Part shown: positions 52,955 through 62,707 of the stretch, one piece after another
How the letters are laid out: each line of letters opens with the position of its first letter
Numbering within the stretch: the first letter of the stretch is position 1
Notes under the pieces: generated by a model
Told to the model about the DNA's origin: nothing
The model's database searches: none
The model's input: only the letters and a program-made list of their open reading frames with translations
Translations under genes and position numbers: made by a program
From: Chitinophagaceae bacterium UBA1953
GTDB taxonomy: Bacteria; Bacteroidota; Bacteroidia; Chitinophagales; Chitinophagaceae
DNA: 64,000 nt
Assembly: GCA_002336115.1 (NCBI GenBank)
Contig: DDEN01000041.1
Location: 197,395 to 261,394, forward strand
Reading direction: 5' to 3'

Positions 52955-53725
52955 ATGTATTTGATTGACACACACTCACACCTTTATTCGGAGGAATTTA
53001 AAGAAGATATTGACCAAGTAATTGTACGTGCAAAGGAAACAGCGGTTGAAAAAATTTATATGCCCAATATCGACAGTACTTCTATTAATGATATGCTTTT
53101 GCTGGAAGCTGAAAATCCAGGATTGTGTATTGCAATGATGGGGCTGCACCCTTGTTATGTTAAGGAGAATTATAAATCGGAGCTGTTAATCGTGGAAGAA
53201 TGGTTCGGCAAACGCTCTTTTGCAGCAGTAGGTGAAATTGGGCTTGATTATTACTGGGATCAGACTTTTGTAAAAGAACAAAAAGAAGCATTCCTGTTTC
53301 AGATTGAGATAGCCGTACAGCACAACACCCCAATTGTAATTCACAGCCGTAACTCCACACAAGATTGTATTGAATTGGTGAAGCAAAATCAGAAGGGCAA
53401 CCTTAAAGGCATTTTTCATTGCTTTGGAGGAAGTGTTGAGGAAGCAAAGCAGATAATTGATCTTGGATTTCTGTTAGGAATTGGCGGCGTTGTCACTTAC
53501 AAAAAATCGGGACTGGCAGAAGTGCTGAAAGAAATTTCATTAGATCACCTGGTACTTGAAACTGATGCCCCTTATCTTACACCAGTACCTTACCGTGGTA
53601 AGCGTAATGAACCATCATACTTAAAATATGTGGCTGAAAAAATTGCTGAGGCAAAAGAGTGTACGGTAGAAGAAGTAGTGCAAAAAACAACAGAAAATGC
53701 AGAAAAATTATTTGATAAAAAATAA
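52955..53725 (+). CDS. TatD family metal-dependent hydrolase
   Basis: A 256-residue TIM-barrel phosphohydrolase/deoxyribonuclease. Metal ligands appear in order: DTHSHLYSEEF, GLHPCYVKEN, AAVGEIGLDYYWD (Glu), VIHSRNSTQD, IFHCFGGSVEE and LETDAPYLTPVPYRGKRN. Full length for the family. TatD proteins are 3'-5' exonucleases acting on DNA; other members have deacylase or tRNA-related roles, so the substrate is uncertain. Its stop codon lies inside the following terminator stem. Confidence 0.92.
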   Translation: MYLIDTHSHLYSEEFKEDIDQVIVRAKETAVEKIYMPNIDSTSINDMLLLEAENPGLCIAMMGLHPCYVKENYKSELLIVEEWFGKRSFAAVGEIGLDYYWDQTFVKEQKEAFLFQIEIAVQHNTPIVIHSRNSTQDCIELVKQNQKGNLKGIFHCFGGSVEEAKQIIDLGFLLGIGGVVTYKKSGLAEVLKEISLDHLVLETDAPYLTPVPYRGKRNEPSYLKYVAEKIAEAKECTVEEVVQKTTENAEKLFDKK

Positions 53726-53750
53726 GCCCGCAAATGCTGGCTTATTTTTT
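53721..53750 (+). terminator. intrinsic terminator of the TatD gene
   Basis: AATAAGCC, ten-base loop, GGCTTATT, then TTTTATTT. The stop codon of the gene is part of the left arm. Confidence 0.8.
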
Positions 53751-53768
53751 ATTTAGGAATAATTGTGA

Positions 53769-56060
53769 TTAATGATGTTTAGCACTCATTTCAAACAGCA
53801 GCGTTCCTCCCTGTGCCAACTGCTCATGCGTTATGGATGTAAGTGTTATTGGTTTCCCGTTTAACAATACACGTTTTACATATACGTTTTGGGCTGATTG
53901 ATTCTTTGCCTCAATGATCAGCTTCTTTCCGTTTTCAAAACTCAGTATGGCTTTCTTAACTGCCGGGCTACCCAATTGATAAAGATTATTACCCGGTGCA
54001 AAAGGATAAAATCCCAGCGATGAAAAAACATACCATGCACTCATTTGTCCGCAATCATCATTGCCACCTAAGCCATCAACTGATGCTTTGTATTGCTTTT
54101 TCAGAATCATGCGTATGCGTTCCTGTGTTTTCCATGGCTGGCTGGTAAAGTTGTAGAGATATGCAACATGGTGCGATGGTTCATTACCATGAACGTAGTT
54201 TCCAATGATCCCTTCTCTTGTTATATCTTCTGTTTCTTTAAAAAATTCATCAGGAAGTTCCATCGTAAATAATGAATCAAGATGTGGAATAAACTTCTGA
54301 TCGCCGCCCATCATTGCAATCATTTTTGTGGGATCCTGCGGAACAAACAAACTGAAGTTCCATGCATTTCCTTCAATAAAGCCCTGGTCGTGTGTAGAAA
54401 GTACATCAAAATTTTTTCTGAAAGTACCATCACTCAGTTTCGGCCGCATATATCCGGTTGATGCATCATATACATTCGTCCAGTTTTGCGACCGTTTTAT
54501 AAATTCATCGTAAATCGCTTTTCGTCCAAGCTTTTGTGCCAGCTGAGCAATACACCAGTCATCAAACGCAAATTCCAATGTAGTTGAAACAGAAATACCA
54601 CGCAGTTTATCTTCAGGTACATAACCATACGTTACATAATCGCCCAGCTTCATATAATAGTTGGTCCTGGCAGTTTGCACGCAGGCATCCAATGCTTTAT
54701 TAGCATCAAATCCCTTTATCCCTTTAGCAACTGCATCAGCTATCACACTCACAGCATGATAACCACTCATACACCAGTTTTCATTGGCATAATGGCTCCA
54801 CACAGGCAACATATGCTCAGCACTTTGTTGCTGGTGCACAAGCATACTCTGTACCATATCAGCATTTCGTTTTGGCTGAATAAGATTAAACCACGGATGC
54901 AATGCCCTGTAAGTATCCCAAAGTGAAAAAGTAGTATAGTTCGTAAACCCGTTAGCGGTGTAAACATTCTGATCGAGACCTTTGTACTGTCCGTTTACGT
55001 CCATATAAACCGTAGGGCCTAAAAAAGTATGATAAAGTGCTGTATAGAAATTCACCATATCATCCTTATCGTCAAGTTCAACATCAACTTTTGAAAGTTC
55101 GGTATTCCATTGCTGTTGTCCTTTTTGCTTTACAGCATCAAAATTCCAGCCGGGTGTTTCAGTACGCAGATTTTGCAAAGCATTGTTACTGCTCACAGGC
55201 GATAAAGCAAATTTTATCTTCAGTTGCTCACCTTCTTTCATACTGCCGAAAGAAAACCATGCACGCAAATTTTTAGAAGCCATTTCAGGGAAATTTTTGC
55301 TTTGATCAAACTTGCCCCAGAATCCCCTGTACACCTGCTTCTTACTGTAGTCTTTATTTCCATACTCTTTTATTGGCTTACTAAAGCTCATGGCAAAATA
55401 AACAGTACGGGTTCTTGCCCAACCATTGGTTTGCCTGAAACCTGTAACCAACGTATCGTTTTCAATTCGGATGTATGTCCATGTATTCTTGTCTTCATAA
55501 TTATAAATGCCATGCATTAAATCGAGAATAATATTGGCATTGTCGGTTTGAGGAAATGTGTATTGATGAAAGCCGACTCTTGTTGTAGTCGTTAACTCAG
55601 CAATAATATTATGATCGTCGAGTTTTACTTTGTAATAATTTGGCTGAGCAACTTCGGTGCTGTGTGAAAACTTAGAGCGGTATCCGGTTTCAGGATGATC
55701 AGCCGTTCCGGGATTTAATTGAACAGTTCCTGTTGTTGGCATAATCAAAAAATCACCCAGATCACTATGACCTGTACCGCTGAAATGCGTATGACTGAAA
55801 CCTACAATTGTTGCATCATCATATTGGTAACCCGCACAATATTTATATACATCGCCATTATATTTTCCATTCATTTCATAAGGAATGGTGTCTGTATCGG
55901 GACTTAGCTGCACTGCACCGAAAGGGACCGTTGCACCGGGAAAAGTATGCCCCATTTTTTGCGTTCCGATTAAAGGATTTACATACCGAATAAAATTTTT
56001 TTTCTGTGCGACGAGTTGTATGTTGAAGAAACAGAAAAGAACAATAAAAAAATTTTTCAT
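53769..56060 (-). CDS. GH92 family alpha-mannosidase
   Basis: A 763-residue exported protein (signal MKNFFIVLFCFFNIQLVAQ). The GH92 layout is complete: an N-terminal beta-sandwich beginning YVNPLIGTQKMGHTFPGA, GFSHTHFSGTGHSDLGD, then the (alpha/alpha)6 barrel with TNYTTFSLWDTYRALHPW, EDITREGIIGNYVHGNEPSH and the late GNDDCGQMSAWYVFSSLGFYP, which holds catalytic acid residues and part of the calcium site. GH92 enzymes are calcium-dependent exo-alpha-mannosidases acting mostly on alpha-1,2 links. It acts with the GH29 fucosidase on glycoprotein-like glycans only by inference; they are 12 kb apart. Confidence 0.92.
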   Translation of the reverse strand: MKNFFIVLFCFFNIQLVAQKKNFIRYVNPLIGTQKMGHTFPGATVPFGAVQLSPDTDTIPYEMNGKYNGDVYKYCAGYQYDDATIVGFSHTHFSGTGHSDLGDFLIMPTTGTVQLNPGTADHPETGYRSKFSHSTEVAQPNYYKVKLDDHNIIAELTTTTRVGFHQYTFPQTDNANIILDLMHGIYNYEDKNTWTYIRIENDTLVTGFRQTNGWARTRTVYFAMSFSKPIKEYGNKDYSKKQVYRGFWGKFDQSKNFPEMASKNLRAWFSFGSMKEGEQLKIKFALSPVSSNNALQNLRTETPGWNFDAVKQKGQQQWNTELSKVDVELDDKDDMVNFYTALYHTFLGPTVYMDVNGQYKGLDQNVYTANGFTNYTTFSLWDTYRALHPWFNLIQPKRNADMVQSMLVHQQQSAEHMLPVWSHYANENWCMSGYHAVSVIADAVAKGIKGFDANKALDACVQTARTNYYMKLGDYVTYGYVPEDKLRGISVSTTLEFAFDDWCIAQLAQKLGRKAIYDEFIKRSQNWTNVYDASTGYMRPKLSDGTFRKNFDVLSTHDQGFIEGNAWNFSLFVPQDPTKMIAMMGGDQKFIPHLDSLFTMELPDEFFKETEDITREGIIGNYVHGNEPSHHVAYLYNFTSQPWKTQERIRMILKKQYKASVDGLGGNDDCGQMSAWYVFSSLGFYPFAPGNNLYQLGSPAVKKAILSFENGKKLIIEAKNQSAQNVYVKRVLLNGKPITLTSITHEQLAQGGTLLFEMSAKHH

Positions 56061-56247
56061 TGAAGTAAATTTGAAGAAACCAATGGCTTATTCAAAGTAA
56101 AGAAATTGTGAGCAATAAACTTTGGCGAAGATGATCATTTTATGTTTAATTGTTTCATTGTAAATTTATTCCAGCTCATGTTGAGGCAATTGCTTACGCC
56201 TTTTATCAGCTATACAATTCGTCATCACTGATTTATTACACTAAAAT

Positions 56248-56658
56248 ATGAAAGCATATATCTCTGTAAACTTCAGCAAACGGCAATCTGTAGAAAATGA
56301 GCTGCAAGCTATTGCCGAAACGTTAGTAGATTTTCAAATAAATCCATTTGTATTTGTTGACCATTACCAGTTTACTCCGGAACAGGAGCGTGAAATGATG
56401 ATGTTCGCTATAAAGGAAATTGACAACAGTGATTTACTGATTGCAGAAACCTCACATAAAGGAATTGGAATTGGCATTGAAGCGGGTTACGCAAAAGGAA
56501 AAGGGAAAACCATTGTATATATGCGTCATCAAAACACAGCACATTCAACAACAGTTTCAGGAATAAGCGATTATCACATCATCTATTCTGATGTAAGTGA
56601 TTTGAAGGAAAAATTTAATACCGTGCTGCAAAAAATAACATCTACCCATCGGCAGTAA
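56248..56658 (+). CDS. nucleoside 2-deoxyribosyltransferase-like protein
   Basis: A 136-residue cytoplasmic protein. The start KAYISVNFSKRQ, a middle IDNSDLLIAETSHKGIGIGI and the EAGYAKGKGKTIVYM strand match the pattern of nucleoside 2-deoxyribosyltransferase-fold proteins, in which a Glu in the GIEAGYA context attacks the sugar. Related proteins cut 2'-deoxynucleoside 5'-phosphates (DNPH1). Substrate unknown; length is shorter than the usual enzymes (about 150-160), and no signal peptide is present. A nucleotide-salvage or nucleotide-pool cleaning role is inference. Confidence 0.6.
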   Translation: MKAYISVNFSKRQSVENELQAIAETLVDFQINPFVFVDHYQFTPEQEREMMMFAIKEIDNSDLLIAETSHKGIGIGIEAGYAKGKGKTIVYMRHQNTAHSTTVSGISDYHIIYSDVSDLKEKFNTVLQKITSTHRQ

Positions 56659-56664
56659 ACGCTC

Positions 56665-56700
56665 AAAAAACAAAAGCTGCCTTTGTCAGACAGCTTTTGC
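56665..56700 (-). terminator. terminator of tRNA-Ser
   Basis: Reverse strand CAAAAGCTG, 11-base loop, CAGCTTTTG, then TTTTTTG. It lies just past the 3' end of tRNA-Ser; on the plus strand no T-run follows, so the direction is minus. Confidence 0.8.
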
Positions 56701-56704
56701 TATG

Positions 56705-56791
56705 CGGAGACTAAGAGATTCGAACTCTTGATACGGTTTCCCGTATACACACTTTCCAGGCGTGCCTCTTCAACCACTCGAGCAAGTCTCC
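56705..56791 (-). tRNA. tRNA-Ser (anticodon GGA)
   Basis: On the reverse strand the gene begins GGAGACTTGCTCGAGTGG and ends AGTCTCCG. The seven-base acceptor stem GGAGACT/AGTCTCC is perfect. The anticodon arm CACGC-CTGGAAAG-TGTG gives anticodon GGA, reading UCC and UCU. The long variable arm (ATACGGGAAACCGTAT) is that of a class II serine tRNA. The T-arm GAGTTCGAATCTC is normal. CCA is not encoded in full. Length is 87 bases. A TATTTTTG box precedes it and an intrinsic terminator follows. Confidence 0.96.
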
Positions 56792-56804
56792 GTAAAAGCG
56801 GGAG

Positions 56805-56812
56805 CAAAAATA
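56805..56812 (-). promoter_or_regulatory. -7 box of tRNA-Ser
   Basis: Reverse strand TATTTTTG ends 13 bases before the mature 5' end at 56791, leaving a short 5' leader for RNase P. Confidence 0.5.
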
Positions 56813-56837
56813 AGAAGTAAATAAGTGGAAATCAAAA

Positions 56838-57548
56838 TCAGTTAATACCCAGTTTTTCTACTGCAGTCTGTGCAGCAATCTGGCTTGCATCTTTTTTATT
56901 AAATGCTTTCCCATCAGCAATCAGTTCACCATCTACAACAGCACCAATGGTAAATAAACGTCGGCCGTTTTCAACACGTTCATCCAGAGTTTCAAATTCA
57001 AGTACTTTGCCATTTTTATTTGCCCAACCGTATAGTTTGTTTTTGTGATTAATCTCCAGCACTTCCAGTTCTTCCATGAATAAGTGAGGAATAATCACAT
57101 TCTTCATAATCCAACGTTGTGTTTTCCTGTAACCAAGATCAAGATAAATGGCTCCAAGTAAAGCTTCCAATGTATTGCCGAAAATCTGAGAAATTTTAAG
57201 TGAGTTGTCTCCCTTGTTATACAACGTGATTTTTTTTAAACCCATGCGCAAAGCAATATCGTTCAACGTGGCACGGTTCACCATTTTGCTGCGCATTTCA
57301 GTTAAAAAACCTTCGCCTTTGTATGGATATTTTTTGAAGAGATAATCTGCAACAACTGCACTTAAAACAGCATCGCCCAAAAATTCGAGGCGCTCATTAT
57401 TTTGATCGCTTCCTTCTTTTACAGAACGGTGGCTAAGTGCTGTTTTGTAGAGCATAACGTTACCTGGACTATAACCAAGAACATTACGAAGATTGCTTTC
57501 GAATTTATTCCTTGCCGGTAATATTTGACGGACAAGATTCCGTACCAT
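56838..57548 (-). CDS. rnc: ribonuclease III
   Basis: A 236-residue double-strand-specific endonuclease for rRNA and mRNA processing. The signature NERLEFLGDAVLSAVVADYL carries the catalytic Glu and Asp; the second acidic pair is in FGNTLEALLGAIYLD. A double-stranded-RNA-binding domain follows (about 165-236), ending DASQIAAQTAVEKLG. A short N-terminal extension precedes the domain. It follows fabF after 78 bases, the usual acpP-fabF-rnc order of many bacteria, so co-transcription is likely. Confidence 0.94.
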   Translation of the reverse strand: MVRNLVRQILPARNKFESNLRNVLGYSPGNVMLYKTALSHRSVKEGSDQNNERLEFLGDAVLSAVVADYLFKKYPYKGEGFLTEMRSKMVNRATLNDIALRMGLKKITLYNKGDNSLKISQIFGNTLEALLGAIYLDLGYRKTQRWIMKNVIIPHLFMEELEVLEINHKNKLYGWANKNGKVLEFETLDERVENGRRLFTIGAVVDGELIADGKAFNKKDASQIAAQTAVEKLGIN

Positions 57549-57626
57549 AAGAGTATTTACATCACCATCTGTTAAAAGAAAACATTTCTTCTATACGATG
57601 ATGCTATGAACAAATCTAAAAATAAA

Positions 57627-58877
57627 TCAGGAATATTTTTTTACTATCACTGAAGCATTATGTCCACCAAATCCAAACGTATTACTCAAAGCGGCACGTA
57701 CAGTGCGTTTCTGAGCTTTGTTAAAAGTGAAATTAAGTTTTGGATCTAATTCCGGATCATCTGTAAAGTGATTGATTGTAGGTGGCACAATATCATGTAC
57801 CACACTCATTACACATGCAATAGCTTCCATGGCACCCGCTGCTCCCAGGCAATGACCCGTCATTGATTTGGTTGAACTGATGTTAAGGTTATATGCCTGG
57901 TCACCAAACACATTGAGAATAGCCTTGGTTTCAGCAATATCGCCCAATTGTGTGGAAGTGCCATGTACATTTATATAATCAATATCCGATGGTTGCATAC
58001 CTGCATCTTTCAATGCCGCTTTCATTACATTATTTGCACCCAAACCTTCGGGGTGAGGAGCCGTAATGTGATGAGCATCGGCAGTAGCGCCGCCACCTGC
58101 TATTTCACAATAAATTTTTGCTCCACGCTTTAAAGCATGTTCAAGGTCTTCCAGAATCAGCATCCCCGCACCTTCGCCCATTACAAAACCATCACGGTCT
58201 TTATCAAACGGACGACTTGCTGTTTTAGGATCATCGTTTCTTTCGCTGAGAGCCTTCATTGAATTAAAACCACCCAAACCCGCTGCACTAATAACTGCTT
58301 CGCTTCCTCCTGTAAGTACAATATCGGACTTGCCTAAGCGGATATTATCATACGCATCAATAATTGCATTGGTTGATGACGCACATGCCGAAACAACAGC
58401 ATAATTTGGACCTCTGAAACCATGACGCATCGAAATTTGTCCGGCGGCAATGTCCAGAATCATTTTTGGAATAAAGAACGGATTGAACCTTGGCGTACCA
58501 TCTCCGGTAGCATACGCTGAAACTTCTTCCTGAAAAGTAATTAATCCCCCAATTCCGCTGGCGAAAATTACCCCTACCCTGTCAACATCCACATTTTCTT
58601 TGCTGATGCCGGCATCCTTTACTGCCTGATCGCTTACGATCAATGCAAATTGGGTAAAACGATCAATTTTCCTAGCTTCTTTTTTATCAAAATAAGCGGT
58701 GGGTTCAAAATCCTTTACCTCACAGGCAAATCTTGTTTTGAACTTGGAACAATCAAATTGCTTGATGAAATCAGCGCCCGATACACCATTAATCAATCCC
58801 TCCCAATATTCATCAAGAGTTTTGCCTAATGGTGTAAAGGCACCAATTCCGGTAACTACTACTCGTTTGAGCTGCAT
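57627..58877 (-). CDS. fabF: beta-ketoacyl-ACP synthase II
   Basis: A 416-residue thiolase-fold enzyme that elongates acyl-ACP by condensation with malonyl-ACP. The catalytic triad is visible: Cys in AVVSACASSTNAI, His in INVHGTSTQLGDIAET and His in STKSMTGHCLGAAGAMEAI, followed by the closing loop SNTFGFGGHNASVIV. Length is normal. acpP lies 50 bases upstream in the same direction, and rnc follows. Confidence 0.96.
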   Translation of the reverse strand: MQLKRVVVTGIGAFTPLGKTLDEYWEGLINGVSGADFIKQFDCSKFKTRFACEVKDFEPTAYFDKKEARKIDRFTQFALIVSDQAVKDAGISKENVDVDRVGVIFASGIGGLITFQEEVSAYATGDGTPRFNPFFIPKMILDIAAGQISMRHGFRGPNYAVVSACASSTNAIIDAYDNIRLGKSDIVLTGGSEAVISAAGLGGFNSMKALSERNDDPKTASRPFDKDRDGFVMGEGAGMLILEDLEHALKRGAKIYCEIAGGGATADAHHITAPHPEGLGANNVMKAALKDAGMQPSDIDYINVHGTSTQLGDIAETKAILNVFGDQAYNLNISSTKSMTGHCLGAAGAMEAIACVMSVVHDIVPPTINHFTDDPELDPKLNFTFNKAQKRTVRAALSNTFGFGGHNASVIVKKYS

Positions 58878-58927
58878 AAGTTGCCTGGTAAAAAGAAAGG
58901 TTTATACCGCCAAAGACGGTACTTAAT

Positions 58928-59164
58928 TTACTTAGCGTGTTCTTCTAAATAAGCTACAGCCTGACCAACTGTTGTAATGGTCTCAGCTTGTTCATCGGGG
59001 ATAGAGATGTTGAACTCTTTTTCAAATTCCATGATCAGTTCAACTGTGTCTAACGAATCAGCTCCTAAATCATTTGTAAAAGAAGCCTCAGGATTTACTT
59101 CTGATTCTTCAACACCTAATTTGTCAACGATGATTTTTTTAACTCTTGCTGCGATGTCTGACAT
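58928..59164 (-). CDS. acpP: acyl carrier protein
   Basis: 78 residues from the ATG at 59164 (MSDIAARVKKIIVDKLGVEE); a longer frame upstream crosses the promoter box and is rejected. The phosphopantetheine Ser is in DLGADSLDTVELIMEFE. Acidic helices typical of ACP. It carries growing fatty-acyl chains for FabF, encoded next. The promoter TATTTTTG lies 26 bases upstream and probably serves acpP-fabF-rnc. Confidence 0.97.
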   Translation of the reverse strand: MSDIAARVKKIIVDKLGVEESEVNPEASFTNDLGADSLDTVELIMEFEKEFNISIPDEQAETITTVGQAVAYLEEHAK

Positions 59165-59190
59165 TGTCTTAATAATTTGGTTACAGGTTG

Positions 59191-59198
59191 CAAAAATA
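59191..59198 (-). promoter_or_regulatory. -7 box of acpP-fabF-rnc
   Basis: Reverse strand TATTTTTG, 26 bases before the acpP ATG. Confidence 0.55.
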
Positions 59199-59389
59199 GA
59201 GTTTTTCAGCATTTGACAAGCGATCTTAAAAAAATGTCTTAATTGCCTCATTTTCTGGCTCTATCAGCCAAGGAAACTCTTATCTTCAGGGCACGATTTA
59301 AAACAGGCTTGTCCTTACAAAACAAAAGAAAACAGTTGTTTGTTTTTGGGCAAAAAACTGTATCTTAACTTTCCCGCACAATTACAGAT

Positions 59390-59821
59390 ATGGCTTTAAA
59401 ACAAATTGATTTCGGAAGCAAAGAATATAAGCAATCGTTGAAATTGCGCTATGAGATTTTGCGGAAACCACTTGGGCTTGATTTCGATCCAAAAGAACTT
59501 GAGTCGGAAAAAGATGATATTCATATAGCTGCTTATGACGATGATACAATTCTCGGCTGCTGTTTTTTAAAACATGTAAATAATTCAACTGTACGTTTAC
59601 GCCAGATTGCCGTTCAGAACAACCAACGTGGAAAAGGAATTGGCGAATCGCTGATGAATTTTGCAGAAAATATTGCCCGTGACAGAGGTTATAAAACAAT
59701 AGTCATGGATTCACGTAAAGACACCTGGCATTTCTTTGAAAAACTTGGTTATAAGCCCGATGGCAGCGAATTTATCAAAATCACCATTCCGCATATTGTG
59801 ATGAAAAAGAAGCTGGTTTAG
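59390..59821 (+). CDS. GNAT family N-acetyltransferase
   Basis: A 143-residue acetyltransferase. The acetyl-CoA-binding motif A is in RLRQIAVQNNQRGKGIGESL (Q/RxxGxG/A as QRGKGIG). The front, IDFGSKEYKQSLKLRYEILR, and the end resemble the ElaA/YitI-like GNAT branch that acts on small molecules. Substrate unknown. It lies between the acpP cluster and the end of the ATP synthase operon, at the position where atpG would be expected to follow atpA, but on the opposite strand. Confidence 0.88.
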   Translation: MALKQIDFGSKEYKQSLKLRYEILRKPLGLDFDPKELESEKDDIHIAAYDDDTILGCCFLKHVNNSTVRLRQIAVQNNQRGKGIGESLMNFAENIARDRGYKTIVMDSRKDTWHFFEKLGYKPDGSEFIKITIPHIVMKKKLV

Positions 59822-59834
59822 CAACTGAGAAATA

Positions 59835-59863
59835 AAAAAGGGAACGATTTTCGTTCCCTTTTT
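59835..59863. terminator. bidirectional terminator between the GNAT gene and atpA
   Basis: AAAAAGGGAACG, five-base loop, CGTTCCCTTTTT: a perfect 12-bp stem, usable from both sides, 13 bases past the GNAT stop and 17 before the atpA stop. Confidence 0.92.
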
Positions 59864-59880
59864 GTTTCTATAAAAACTTA

Positions 59881-61461
<1,581 letters not shown>

Positions 61462-61485
61462 AAAAAATGCTTGTTTAAAATTTAT

Positions 61486-62049
61486 CTATCGTATGTTCTG
61501 CACATACACGTTTTGGCTAAATTGTTTTTGTATATCTCTCAGATCCCTGAGAATGCTGGCATCAACGAGGTTGCCTTTGTACTCCAGCTGAAAACCACCA
61601 ATAATGGCATCTTTCACTTCTGTTTCCAATTCAATATTCTGTAAACCAGTATCGGCTTTTACTTTACTGATAATGGCTGTTTTCAGTTCTTCGCTTGCTG
61701 CAATTGCTGTAGTCAGTTTTACCCTGTGAATACCTTTGATTTCGTTATATTGCTCAATAACAGAATCAGCAATTTCAGGAAGAAAACTTTCACGACCTTT
61801 TTTTACTAAAAGATGAATAAATGCGCTTGCAAGTGGGCTTACATTTTTACTTATAACCTGTGCAACTATTTTTTCTTTGGCTTCCCCTTTTATTATAGGG
61901 CTGCGCAGGACATTCGTAAAATCTTTGCTTTGTCTGCAAACTTCCTGTAAATATTTCATGTCGGCTACAATGGTTTCCAACTGGCTCTGTTCCTGTGCCA
62001 GATCAACCAGTGATTTTGCGTACCGACTTGCAAGACGTGGATTCTGCAT
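61486..62049 (-). CDS. atpH: ATP synthase F1 subunit delta
   Basis: A 187-residue OSCP/delta subunit that joins the F1 head to the peripheral stalk. Family features: NPRLASRYAKSLVDLAQEQ at the N-terminus, SPIIKGEAKEKIVAQV, and the C-terminal VKDAIIGGFQLEYKGNLVDAS with the typical glycine pair. It starts 69 bases after atpF, across an AT-rich palindrome, and ends 24 bases before atpA. Confidence 0.93.
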   Translation of the reverse strand: MQNPRLASRYAKSLVDLAQEQSQLETIVADMKYLQEVCRQSKDFTNVLRSPIIKGEAKEKIVAQVISKNVSPLASAFIHLLVKKGRESFLPEIADSVIEQYNEIKGIHRVKLTTAIAASEELKTAIISKVKADTGLQNIELETEVKDAIIGGFQLEYKGNLVDASILRDLRDIQKQFSQNVYVQNIR

Positions 62050-62054
62050 ATTTG

Positions 62055-62120
62055 AATTTGAAAATTTTTCAATTTGAGTTTTTGAAAATTAAGGTTTTCA
62101 ATTTCTCAAATTTTCAAATT
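62055..62120 (-). repeat. AT-rich palindrome between atpF and atpH
   Basis: AATTTGAAAATTT ... TTTGAG (62055-62078) is mirrored by CTCAAATTTTCAAATT (62105-62120), enclosing a second hairpin TTGAAAA / TTTTCAA (62082-62088, 62095-62101). It reaches into the atpF stop codon. It may stabilise or separate mRNA segments, or be an interspersed repeat of this genome. Confidence 0.5.
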
Positions 62121-62613
62121 AGTTTAATTTAATTTCCTTTGCCAATTGGTTAATATAAGTTTCCTGATCGCCTTTATTCGCCAGTTCACGACGCAACACT
62201 TTTTCACTTACTTCAATAACAAGGTTACCAACCTGGTTTTTCACTTCAGTTAAAGCCGCCATTTTTTGCTGGTTAATAGCAGCCTGTGCTTCCACAATAA
62301 TTTTATTGGCTTCGGCTTTAGCCTGATCTTTTGCTTCGTTCACAATTTTATCTCTTGTTTCACGGGCTTCCTTCAGCAATTGTGCTCTTTCTTCACGGGC
62401 CTTTGTAAGCAATGCTTCATTTTCGTTCTGAAGCTGTGCCATTTCAGCTTTTACTTTTTCAGCCGTTTCAAGCGCCTGAGCAATACCTTGTTCCCTTTCC
62501 TGCAAACCTTTAATAATTGCAGGCCATGCGTATTTCTTTAAAATGAGAAACACAACCAAAAAGGCCAGTAATGTCCAAACCAATAAACCAAGACCCGGAG
62601 TAAGTAAATTCAT
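62119..62613 (-). CDS. atpF: ATP synthase F0 subunit b
   Basis: A 164-residue stalk protein. One N-terminal membrane helix (GLLVWTLLAFLVVFLILKKY, about 8-27) precedes a long charged coiled coil. The EREQGIAQALETAEKVKAEM segment and the late VGNLVIEVSEKVLRRELAN are typical. It starts 94 bases after atpE with a terminator-like hairpin between them. Confidence 0.93.
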   Translation of the reverse strand: MNLLTPGLGLLVWTLLAFLVVFLILKKYAWPAIIKGLQEREQGIAQALETAEKVKAEMAQLQNENEALLTKAREERAQLLKEARETRDKIVNEAKDQAKAEANKIIVEAQAAINQQKMAALTEVKNQVGNLVIEVSEKVLRRELANKGDQETYINQLAKEIKLN

Positions 62614-62648
62614 AATCTGTTTATTAAAAATTAAATTCTTGAATCGTT

Positions 62649-62688
62649 AAAAATACTGCATCCGCCGTCCTGTACTTTGGATGCAGTA
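62649..62688 (-). terminator. terminator-like hairpin between atpE and atpF
   Basis: TACTGCATCC and GGATGCAGTA form a perfect 10-bp stem (62654-62663 and 62679-62688) with a 15-base loop, and on the reverse strand TTTTTAA follows at once. It is in the right orientation to end part of the transcripts after atpE, inside the operon. Confidence 0.65.
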
Positions 62689-62707
62689 AAATTGTTTGGC
62701 GATTGGA

